5,617 nt of DNA from Bacteroidales bacterium UBA2198 (lineage in GTDB: Bacteria > Bacteroidota > Bacteroidia > Bacteroidales > VadinHA17). The notes under the pieces are model-generated. The model worked only from the letters and a program-made list of their open reading frames with translations. It ran no database searches and was not told the DNA's origin. Of the stretch, positions 1 through 5,617 are shown in pieces. The translations under genes and the position numbers were made by a program. Where the stretch lies: assembly GCA_002328625.1 (NCBI GenBank), contig DCVC01000388.1, positions 1 through 5,617 of the forward strand, read 5' to 3'. Each line of letters starts with the position of its first letter. Position 1 is the first letter of the stretch.

Positions 1-39
1 AGTAATGGTATTATCAATGTATCAATTAATCCAGCTTAA
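1..39 (+). CDS. Possible 3' end of a convergent gene (12 codons and stop)
   Basis: Frame 1 reads SNGIINVSINPA and then TAA at 37-39. The composition is protein-like and a gene converging on the lipoprotein gene would fit the layout, but twelve codons prove little. Frame 2 is also open, to a stop at 104-106, with a less protein-like composition. Confidence 0.2.
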   Translation, partial: SNGIINVSINPA

Positions 40-171
40 TGAGATTTTTTTCTGTGGATGGAAATGCAGGCCGCTTAACAAATTATGGCTGGTTGGAAAT
101 GACTAAATTCAAAGGTTTTAAATAATCCCTTTTTAAAAGCTCCTGCTTATACAAAAATAACATTATGACAA
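40..171. other. Spacer downstream of the lipoprotein gene
   Basis: No convincing gene on either strand. Read on the minus strand, AAGC-AGGA-GCTT (137-148) followed by TT forms a four-pair hairpin 24 bases after the lipoprotein stop. It is a weak terminator candidate at best. Confidence 0.3.
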
Positions 172-717
172 TTAACGGGTCAGCGGGATCAGTATCAGAG
201 ACATCATTTCAGTATTGTCAGTAAATGTTGTTTTCTCGAGGTGGCTTTCTTTTGAAATGATTTTTTCACTGATAACCTGAATGGTATATTCCCCTGGTTC
301 AGGAATGAAGAAGGAACCCATATAAGAATCTGCCCTGAAATAAGGGTACGATACTTCAACTGAATTACGAACTATTTTATCAATTTCAGGATCCCGCTCT
401 ATCCTGTTTTCTAAAAGGCTTATTCTGACTGAATTTGAATAGCTGAGGTCCGTTGTATCTTTAGTAGCGCTTGACAACCAAACATTATAACGACCTGATT
501 TAGTAACAACAACACTCCATTCTGCTGTGTTACTTGATGGATTTACCTTGTCGTTGTAACATGTCGCCTTTTCAAGTTTCAAATAAAAAGAACCATCTTC
601 CTGCTGGAAAATCCTGGTTTCTGCATTTGCCCGATTTCTGAAATCTTTCTGATTATCACACGACCAAACAAGTAATACAAACAAAATACTGAAACAAAAC
701 GAAACGATTTTTCTCAT
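172..717 (-). CDS. Putative outer-membrane lipoprotein, beta-sandwich-like, function unknown
   Basis: 181-residue protein with a lipoprotein signal peptide: RK at residues 2-3, a hydrophobic stretch, then VWSC with the lipidated cysteine at residue 20. The residues after it, DNQKDF, include QKD, which resembles the charged lipoprotein export signal reported for surface lipoproteins of some Flavobacteriia; surface exposure is inference. The mature part looks all-beta. AEWSVVVTKSGRYNVWL (about 65-81) and MGSFFIPEPGEYTIQVI (about 133-149) each resemble the strand-turn-strand 'Gly-x-Tyr' edges of carbohydrate-binding-like beta-sandwich modules, and MSLILIPL closes the chain. I do not recognise a named family or any catalytic residues. 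Start ATG at 715-717 gives the signal peptide directly and has only AT-rich sequence before it. It is the last of three same-strand genes, 132 bp after the porP/sprF gene, so co-transcription is possible but unproven. It could be an accessory to the adhesin or an unrelated lipoprotein. Confidence 0.8.
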   Translation of the reverse strand: MRKIVSFCFSILFVLLVWSCDNQKDFRNRANAETRIFQQEDGSFYLKLEKATCYNDKVNPSSNTAEWSVVVTKSGRYNVWLSSATKDTTDLSYSNSVRISLLENRIERDPEIDKIVRNSVEVSYPYFRADSYMGSFFIPEPGEYTIQVISEKIISKESHLEKTTFTDNTEMMSLILIPLTR

Positions 718-849
718 AATTTTAAAAGATTGTAATTGATTTAGAAATTTATTTTATTTATATTATTCAATTTAAGACACTTAATTGTTTCTATAGGATA
801 TTAATAAATATTTTAAACAGTCTGAAAAATCTATAAATAATTATCATGA
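718..849. other. AT-rich intergenic gap between porP/sprF and lipoprotein genes
   Basis: This 132-bp spacer is almost entirely A and T. It could hold a promoter for the lipoprotein gene, but I found no full match to the Bacteroidota promoter pattern (TTTG, then TAnnTTTG) and no strong hairpin. Whether the two genes share a transcript is undecided. Confidence 0.4.
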
Positions 850-1848
850 TCAATACCGGTCAAGCCATCGGAATCTTTTTGCACTATCACCAAATTTCAC
901 GGCAATAGTCAATTCATGCGTTCCATAGGTTGCTCTCTGTATCTCATTGATCGTAAAATCGAAGGAGTAACCAAAAAACATGGTGATCATTTTAACCCTG
1001 CTATTTTTATATCTCATACCTGTATTGGCAATTAAAGCACCTCCTGTTCTGTAGGTTATTCCTGCCCAGTAGCTCCTGTCATAGTAATAAGTAAAAGCAA
1101 TATCAGCTTGGGGTCTAAGTTGTTCCGACATTTTGAGAAGGAAAGATGGTTCGAGTTCCACCCTTACTTTAGAATAGAAACTATAAGCTCCAAAAAGATA
1201 ATAGTGTCTGTCCATACTGAAATTTCTATACCCTTTATCGCCTATCTTTGCGGAGGCACCGAATAACTGCTGAGCGGAGAACCCGATATTGTATCTGGGA
1301 TTCAGAATAAAGACCCCAAAGTCAGCATCGGGGACAAATATTCCCCTGCGTAGTTCATTATTTAACCAGGGTTCACCCGGATCTTCAAAACTCATCTCAT
1401 TGACATTTAAAACAAAATGATAACCGGTTAATGCAAGACCAAAAGAGAGTTGGGTATAATCCTGCAGCCATGTATGATATGAGTATGAAGCCTGGAAACC
1501 TGTTCTGTGAACATGGCCGTTTATGTCGCTAAAAATATAGCCGCCAAAACCTATTTTACCATCAGTTTTAGGTCTATAGGTCGTTCTGTTAAAAATATTT
1601 TCTTTAAGCCTGTAGCTTTGTTTGAGCAATCTGGTTTGCCAGCTCAGTGAATATGTCCTTGGGGCACCTGAATAGCCTATCCATTGTTCCCGGGCAGTCA
1701 AGCTAAAACTTGTAAATCCATCACTTCCGGCAATTGCAGGATTAATCAGAAATTTATTATATAGGTACTGGCTATATATAGGTAATTGCTGGGCAAAAGA
1801 GATCTGCGCAAAGGGAATAAATAATAACAGGTAAATGAGCCTTTTCAT
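850..1848 (-). CDS. PorP/SprF-family type IX secretion system outer-membrane protein
   Basis: 332-residue outer-membrane beta-barrel protein of the PorP/SprF family, which assists export or surface attachment of T9SS substrates, especially those with type B C-terminal domains. It has a clean signal peptide (KR, then a hydrophobic run, cleavage likely after SFA at residue 19). The family N-terminal signature follows: QQLPIYSQYLYN and INPAIAG (20-41), then REQWIGYSGAPRT (53-65). The remainder is rich in alternating aromatic and small residues typical of barrel strands, ending ELTIAVKFGD and a basic, aromatic tail. I chose ATG at 1846-1848 because it puts the signal peptide at the very N-terminus; an in-frame TTG 30 bases upstream would add ten residues before it. 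Length is normal for the family. It lies 109 bp downstream of the giant adhesin on the same strand, so it is probably that protein's partner. The family has many paralogues per genome, so I give no gene symbol; which paralogue this is remains unknown. Confidence 0.93.
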   Translation of the reverse strand: MKRLIYLLLFIPFAQISFAQQLPIYSQYLYNKFLINPAIAGSDGFTSFSLTAREQWIGYSGAPRTYSLSWQTRLLKQSYRLKENIFNRTTYRPKTDGKIGFGGYIFSDINGHVHRTGFQASYSYHTWLQDYTQLSFGLALTGYHFVLNVNEMSFEDPGEPWLNNELRRGIFVPDADFGVFILNPRYNIGFSAQQLFGASAKIGDKGYRNFSMDRHYYLFGAYSFYSKVRVELEPSFLLKMSEQLRPQADIAFTYYYDRSYWAGITYRTGGALIANTGMRYKNSRVKMITMFFGYSFDFTINEIQRATYGTHELTIAVKFGDSAKRFRWLDRY

Positions 1849-1859
1849 GTGATAATAAT

Positions 1860-1949
1860 TTATTTTAAATGGCCACAAGGAACCTCCATGTATGGAATTT
1901 TATCATTGTTATTTGTAATTGTAAAAGATTTAGGTTTCATAATTATCAT
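1860..1949 (-). CDS. Candidate 29-residue small ORF in the adhesin-porP/sprF gap (doubtful)
   Basis: An ATG eight bases after the adhesin stop opens a frame of 29 codons beginning MIIMKPKSF and ending EVPCGHLK. Its TAA lies eleven bases before the chosen porP/sprF ATG. It could be a leader peptide that couples translation across the gap, or chance: a frame this short is easily random. No hydrophobic segment or known motif is convincing. Confidence 0.15.
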   Translation of the reverse strand: MIIMKPKSFTITNNNDKIPYMEVPCGHLK

Positions 1950-1957
1950 ATGTGTTT

Positions 1958-4900
1958 TTATCTCACAACTGTAATAACTCCCATAATTGGTTTTGTTCCG
2001 TTATGTAAATCAATGACATAATGATATGAGTCAATAGGCAGCAATTCTCCATTGCTTCTGCCATTCCATGGATGAGGATAACCATCTTCAGACTTCCAGA
2101 GAACCTGCCCCCACCTGTTGAAGATCTTAATCTCGGCCTTAGGATAGAGCTCTATATTTCCAATATTCCAGACATCATTTATTTGGTCATTGTTGGGCGA
2201 AATTGCATCTGGAATAATTAAACAAATTTCATTCATGTAATCAAGTCTTACTGAGCCTGTTGTGCTGCACCCATTATTGTCTGCAACAATTACTCTGTAC
2301 GATCCTTCAAGAAGGCCGGAAATATCTTTAGTGGTGGCATTATTGGACCATATATATTTATAATCATTGCCAGGAACCCCTCCGGTAACTGTCAGGCTTA
2401 TTTCTCCATCCGGTTTGTCGGGGCAGAATGCTTTCTTTACACTGAATTCAAGTTGTATAGGATCAGGCTCAGTCAAAGTCATTGTTGATTCGGCACGGCA
2501 ATTATTTGAATCAATTATTATCAGCTTATAAGTACCTGCTGAAAGATTTTTTCTGCTGTTTCCCTGGAAACCATCAGCCCACAAGTAAGCAACGGGACCA
2601 ACATTGTTCACAGCTGAAGCAGATATAAAACCTGTTTGTGCACCGGCGCAATTAATATTATAGCCTCCATCGAGACTGACTGAGGGAACCATGATTACAC
2701 TTAACTGTTCAGGTTCAATGAGTTCAATTATATCTTCCTCCGTACACATATTAATATCTGTAACAAACAAAGCATATTGGCCGGCCACAAGCCCTGATAT
2801 ATTCCGGCCTGTTGCAGTAAAGCCTTCAGGCCCGATCCAGGTGAATGTCATTGGAGATGCATCTGCAGTTGGAACTATCCTGATTGATCCGTTGGATTGA
2901 CCAAAGCAGGCTATGTTAAATCCGTTATAATCTGATAGTTCTTTCGAATAGAAGTGTTTTAGTGATGGTCTTACCCAGACTATAACTGTTTTCTCTGTGC
3001 CAATACAATCAGCGCCTCCATCTTCCGGTATTATACGAGGTGTGAACCGGTAAACTACCTTCCTGTCGACTCTGTCGCTGTTGGTAAGCGTCTCAGTAAG
3101 GTTCAATGCATTTAAATGTGTTCCGCCGGTGGTATGTCCATTTATGTTATGATCAGCAATTACTGTCAGATCATATACCCATTGTCCGCGTATTGAAACA
3201 TTAGGATTAACAATCAAAATAACTGCAGTTTCTCCATAGCAGATAACTGTTTCTTCAGGATTAGCCTGAACTTCCGGGATCGGATTTACCCATGCTTCTG
3301 CCGTGATTGGTGAAAGATCACATTGTCCATATACTCTTGGAGTGATATTGTATACAACATTATGGGCGTTCCTGTCGGAATTATTAAGGACCTGGTTAAT
3401 TGAAGAGACAGTACCGGTATTGTCATCAGTAGCACCTGATATATCCATTGGAGAATCAACAGTCCATGTCCAGGAGGTATTAGGAATATTATTTAACAAT
3501 ATCAAATTGGTCTCTTCTCCGCTGCAAAGAATATCAGGTATCGGGGCAACTGAAGGATCTGGAGTAACTGCGTAATTAACTGTGACAACAGAAGTACAGG
3601 TACCTATATTTCCGACGTTATCTATAACTGTAAGTATCACGTTATTGGGTCCGATATCTGTACAATCAAAATGGTCGACATCAATTGTCATCAAAGCTAT
3701 TCCACAATTGTCAAAACTGCCATTGTTAATATCCTGTGCAGTTATGGAGGCAGTTCCTGTATTTATATCAAGATTTACAGAAATATTTTCACAGATTGCT
3801 GTTGGTCTTACATTGTCTACTACTGATACTCTAAAACTGCATGATGCAGATAATCCAAATGCATCAGTCACGGTATAGATTACTGTTGTGACCCCCCTAT
3901 TAAATGTATAACTTGAAAGATTATTAATGCCGGTAGCAGGTGATTCAGCTGCGGTATGTCCTGTCATTATCCAGGTAAGCGAAACAATATTATTATTGGG
4001 ATCAGAATAATTAGCTTCCAAGCCACTGGTTATCAGAATATCACATGTTGTTGAACTGGTGTTAGCGACAAGAGATCTTGGACAACTTATTACAGGTGCA
4101 AGATTGTTCAATCCTGAAGTAACTTCATTACTCAAGCCATAAATGACTACCATACTGGGATCATAACCTGTTGCGGAAGCGGTATTTCTGATAATCCCTG
4201 CAGAAATATCGGCTGCGGTAACTGTATGTACTGCAGTGCAGGTCATAGTTGCACCTGGAGCCATGGTTCGCGGAACACCTGAGCAGGTTACAATAGCATT
4301 GGGATCATCTACAACTACTCCGGTTAATGTCACATTACCTGTGTTGGTGACAGTTATTGTATAGTGAATAAGTTCACCCTCTGAAGTAAAGATGGTTTCG
4401 CTCACTCTCTTTGTAACAGTAAGATCCGGATCCTGATTTGCAGATACGATTGCGTGGTCAGATTCTGAGAATGTATTACCTCCGTAAGCATATGAAGCAG
4501 TAGCAGTATTGTTAACATAACCCGCATTCAGATCATTCTGAGTGATCCTGTATGTAGTGTTAATAGTTACAGAATTGGCATCACCCGGAGAAATAGCTGA
4601 TATAGTGCGTCTCAGCCCTGTACGCGGGTCACTGACAACTACATTTGTCAGGGTTACATTACCAGTGTTGGTAACTCTGATAGTATAATTGATGAGATCG
4701 CCCACTCTTGAGAAGCTTGTTTCGGCAGCATTCTTAGTTATGTAAAGGTCCGGCCCCTGAGAAGCATAAACAATCACATTATCTTCAACGTGATTTTGTA
4801 CACCTCCAAAAATATAAGTTGCACTGGCAGTATTTTCAACGCTCCCGACATTAAGATCGTCCTGATCAATGGTGTATTCGGTGTTAATGTCATTAGATGC

Positions 4901-5617
4901 CCCTGGAGCGAGGCCAGGCAACGTATGTATGAGGCCGGTGAGGGGATCTCTCACAACAATATTCGTCAGGGAAACATTTCCTGTATTTGTCACTGTGATA
5001 GTATATTCAATTACATCACCTGCTTCATCAAAACTATACTGTTCTGCGTTCTTTTCAATGCTAAGCCCCGGACCTTGGGTAGCACTAACAGTTTCAAAAA
5101 CCACTTCTTCAAAATTTTCACCTGCATAAGTATATACTGCCCTTGCTGTGTTATCCACTTCACCTGCATTAAGATCAATTTGTCTGACAGTGTATGAAGT
5201 GGAAATGGAGGTTGATGTTCCGGGGGCGAGTGAAGGAATAGTCTGGTTGAGTTCTGTGAGAGGATCGGTGACAACTACATTTGTCAGGACAACATTTCCT
5301 GTGTTGGTTACTACAATAGTGTAGTTAATGACATCGCCTATTTCATCATACCCTGATTCTGCAGCGGTCTTAGTGATTGTAATATCCGGACCAACGGAAG
5401 CACTGAGAGTCTCTACAGCTTCTTCTGTGTAGTCTTCACCATTGAAAGTATATGTTGCAGCAGCAGTATTTTCAACTTCTCCTGCGTTGAGATCGGTTTG
5501 TCTGACAGTGTATGAAGTGAAAATGGAGGTTGATGTTCCGGGGGCGAGTGAAGGAATAGTCTGGTTGAGTTCTGTGAGAGGATCGGTGACATCTACATTT
5601 GTCAGGACAACATTTCC
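1958..5617 (-). CDS. Giant modular surface adhesin with T9SS type B sorting domain (C-terminal part, 5' end outside window)
   Basis: C-terminal 1,219 residues of a probable cell-surface filament or adhesin exported by the type IX secretion system. The frame is open from the window edge to TAA at 1958-1960. The first GTG-like codon (5156-5158) is an internal valine in DLNAGEVDNTA, not a start, because both flanks continue the repeat. Domains by residue of this fragment: DUF11-type repeats 1-502, HYR-like modules about 506-681, PKD-like modules 683-884, SprB-type repeats 885-1126, and a gliding-motility-type C-terminal domain 1128-1219 with ISPNNDQINDVWNI, IKIFNRWGQVLW, PWNG and a final GVITVVR. 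The last is the classic type B signal, known in SprB-like proteins. No catalytic domain is visible, so what is present looks like a stalk with an anchor; any binding head would be N-terminal and unseen. A porP/sprF gene follows on the same strand, as expected for a type B substrate. Family and export route are firm; ligand and role (adhesion, gliding, biofilm) are inference. Confidence 0.95.
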   Translation of the reverse strand, partial: GNVVLTNVDVTDPLTELNQTIPSLAPGTSTSIFTSYTVRQTDLNAGEVENTAAATYTFNGEDYTEEAVETLSASVGPDITITKTAAESGYDEIGDVINYTIVVTNTGNVVLTNVVVTDPLTELNQTIPSLAPGTSTSISTSYTVRQIDLNAGEVDNTARAVYTYAGENFEEVVFETVSATQGPGLSIEKNAEQYSFDEAGDVIEYTITVTNTGNVSLTNIVVRDPLTGLIHTLPGLAPGASNDINTEYTIDQDDLNVGSVENTASATYIFGGVQNHVEDNVIVYASQGPDLYITKNAAETSFSRVGDLINYTIRVTNTGNVTLTNVVVSDPRTGLRRTISAISPGDANSVTINTTYRITQNDLNAGYVNNTATASYAYGGNTFSESDHAIVSANQDPDLTVTKRVSETIFTSEGELIHYTITVTNTGNVTLTGVVVDDPNAIVTCSGVPRTMAPGATMTCTAVHTVTAADISAGIIRNTASATGYDPSMVVIYGLSNEVTSGLNNLAPVISCPRSLVANTSSTTCDILITSGLEANYSDPNNNIVSLTWIMTGHTAAESPATGINNLSSYTFNRGVTTVIYTVTDAFGLSASCSFRVSVVDNVRPTAICENISVNLDINTGTASITAQDINNGSFDNCGIALMTIDVDHFDCTDIGPNNVILTVIDNVGNIGTCTSVVTVNYAVTPDPSVAPIPDILCSGEETNLILLNNIPNTSWTWTVDSPMDISGATDDNTGTVSSINQVLNNSDRNAHNVVYNITPRVYGQCDLSPITAEAWVNPIPEVQANPEETVICYGETAVILIVNPNVSIRGQWVYDLTVIADHNINGHTTGGTHLNALNLTETLTNSDRVDRKVVYRFTPRIIPEDGGADCIGTEKTVIVWVRPSLKHFYSKELSDYNGFNIACFGQSNGSIRIVPTADASPMTFTWIGPEGFTATGRNISGLVAGQYALFVTDINMCTEEDIIELIEPEQLSVIMVPSVSLDGGYNINCAGAQTGFISASAVNNVGPVAYLWADGFQGNSRKNLSAGTYKLIIIDSNNCRAESTMTLTEPDPIQLEFSVKKAFCPDKPDGEISLTVTGGVPGNDYKYIWSNNATTKDISGLLEGSYRVIVADNNGCSTTGSVRLDYMNEICLIIPDAISPNNDQINDVWNIGNIELYPKAEIKIFNRWGQVLWKSEDGYPHPWNGRSNGELLPIDSYHYVIDLHNGTKPIMGVITVVR
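1961..2236 (-). other. T9SS type B (gliding-motility-associated) C-terminal sorting domain
   Basis: About 92 residues at the end of the giant adhesin. Key positions are ISPNNDQINDVWNI, the YP-x-x-E-I-K-IFNRWGQ strand, a W-x-S-E-D-G-Y loop, PWNGRSNGELLP, Y-x-Y-V-I-D and the terminal GVITVVR. This is the CHU_C / type B signal that directs export through the T9SS. Type B domains, unlike type A, generally depend on a PorP/SprF protein, and one is encoded immediately downstream. Confidence 0.93.
2240..2965 (-). other. Domain region: three SprB-type repeats of the giant adhesin
   Basis: Three units share a Cys followed by a G-S/F/E-I strand (ACFGQSNGSI, NCAGAQTGFI, FCPDKPDGEI), then a tryptophan-containing strand, an L-x-x-G-x-Y turn (LVAGQY, LSAGTY, LLEGSY) and a D-x-N-x-C end (DINMC, DSNNC, DNNGC). 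The two conserved cysteines are 54, 50 and 52 residues apart. This matches the repeat first known from the gliding adhesin SprB. The modules sit directly before the sorting domain. Confidence 0.85.
2966..3571 (-). other. Domain region: two PKD-like modules of the giant adhesin
   Basis: Two diverged copies each open with a P-x-P segment followed by a cysteine in LCSGE or ICYGE. Each contains an L-x-NSDR....VVY..TPR motif, exactly 100 residues apart, and each ends with a W-V-N/R-P segment. This is the pattern of the PKD-like domains common in long Bacteroidota surface proteins with T9SS sorting signals. The assignment is from memory of the family pattern, not from a profile search. Confidence 0.7.
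3575..4102 (-). other. Domain region: two HYR-like modules of the giant adhesin
   Basis: The first module starts at APVISCP and ends with the TVIYTVTDAFGLSASCSF strand pair. The second runs from DNVRPTAICENI through SFDNCGI, FDCTDIG and TVIDNVGNIGTC to a closing TSVVTV. The 'D-N-x-x-P-x-x-C' opening and 'V-x-D-x-x-G-N-x-x-x-C' end are the hyalin-repeat (HYR) hallmarks, an Ig-like fold used as a spacer in extracellular proteins. Each module carries several cysteines that could form disulphides outside the cell. Confidence 0.8.
5181..5299 (-). repeat. Near-identical 119-bp direct repeat, copy 1
   Basis: This tract matches 5499-5617 at an offset of exactly 318 bp, with two mismatches seen by eye: G at 5202 versus A at 5520, and A at 5274 versus T at 5592. 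It encodes the GNVVLTN to VRQ part of a DUF11 repeat. Sequence on either side of it in the same repeat unit is clearly more diverged. Confidence 0.9.
5499..5617 (-). repeat. Near-identical 119-bp direct repeat, copy 2 (reaches window edge)
   Basis: Partner of 5181-5299. It ends exactly at the window boundary, so the identical tract may continue into a further copy outside the window. The repeat is in frame with the coding sequence. Confidence 0.9.

Larger units (their letters stand above)
4110..5617 (-). repeat. Tandem DUF11-type repeat array inside the giant adhesin (period 106-108 codons)
   Basis: Five copies of a GNV-L-T motif begin at 5617, 5299, 4981, 4663 and 4339, giving periods of 106, 106, 106 and 108 residues. 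Taken as domains, one partial and four complete units are present. Each complete unit runs from a GPDL-x-ITK-like strand through GD-x-I-x-YTI-x-VTNTGNV and DP to a D-L-N-x-G-x-V-x-NTA segment. This is the DUF11 / conserved-repeat pattern of Ig-like stalk domains in bacterial surface proteins. The array is open at the right edge, so the copy number is unknown. The last unit differs in type (cysteine pair; see findings). Confidence 0.9.

Noticed and set aside
25..51. Possible terminator: ATTAA/TTAAT hairpin followed by seven T
   Set aside because: The stem is five A-T pairs only and is separated from the T run by four bases, so it is too weak to call.
826..854. Possible promoter on the minus strand for the lipoprotein gene: ATTG, 17 bases, TAGATTTT
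   Set aside because: Each box has one mismatch to the Bacteroidota consensus (TTTG and TAnnTTTG), the spacing is at the short end, and the region is so AT-rich that such near-matches are expected by chance.
1849..1878. Upstream TTG start for the PorP/SprF gene, with GGAGG a few bases before it
   Set aside because: It would place ten residues in front of a textbook signal peptide. Shine-Dalgarno use is uncommon in Bacteroidota, and the ATG at 1846-1848 is the better start.
2691..2900. Plus-strand open frame of 69 codons opposite the giant adhesin; similar frames at 3303-3575, 3582-3878, 4790-5197 and 4869-5129
   Set aside because: They lie antisense to a well-supported coding sequence with clear domains, have no recognisable domains, and overlap one another. 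They are shadows of the repeat-rich gene.
5011..5274. Minus-strand open frame of 87 codons in another phase, which could suggest a frameshift in the giant gene
   Set aside because: The main frame reads continuous DUF11 repeat sequence through the whole interval, and the alternative product is low-complexity and repeat-derived. No frameshift is needed.
4110..5617. CRISPR-like or mobile repeat array
   Set aside because: The repeats are 318-324 bp, in frame and protein-coding, with graded divergence; there are no short palindromic units, unique spacers, inverted ends or transposase.

Overview
The window looks like chromosome of a Bacteroidota bacterium. It pairs a giant modular surface protein ending in a type IX secretion system (T9SS) type B sorting domain with a PorP/SprF-family outer-membrane protein, a combination specific to that phylum. 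The AT-rich leaders and lack of a clear Shine-Dalgarno sequence before the ATG starts fit too. Genus cannot be told from the sequence.

Layout: three genes on the minus strand occupy nearly everything, so they read from right to left. First comes the C-terminal 1,219 residues of a giant cell-surface protein (1958-5617). It is open at the right window edge, so its signal peptide and N-terminus are outside the window. In protein order it has DUF11-type repeats (one partial and four complete), two HYR-like modules, two PKD-like modules, three SprB-type repeats and the sorting domain. Next, 109 bp downstream, is a 332-residue PorP/SprF protein (850-1848). Then, after a 132-bp AT-rich gap, comes a 181-residue lipoprotein of unknown function (172-717). 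The leftmost 171 bp hold at most the last 12 codons of a convergent plus-strand gene, plus non-coding spacer.

How the genes work together: type B substrates in this phylum are commonly encoded beside a dedicated PorP/SprF protein needed for their export or surface attachment (SprB and SprF of Flavobacterium johnsoniae are the precedent). The first two genes therefore form a likely substrate-partner pair for a filamentous adhesin. The lipoprotein may be a third, outer-membrane component, but only position and strand support that. The core T9SS genes are not in this window.

The most interesting details are a nearly identical 119-bp tract shared by the two right-most DUF11 repeats, whose only two differences both change the amino acid; a last DUF11 unit of a different, cysteine-containing subtype; and a 29-codon reading frame that neatly fills the gap between adhesin and porP/sprF genes. 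I see no RNA gene, CRISPR array, insertion sequence or phage gene.
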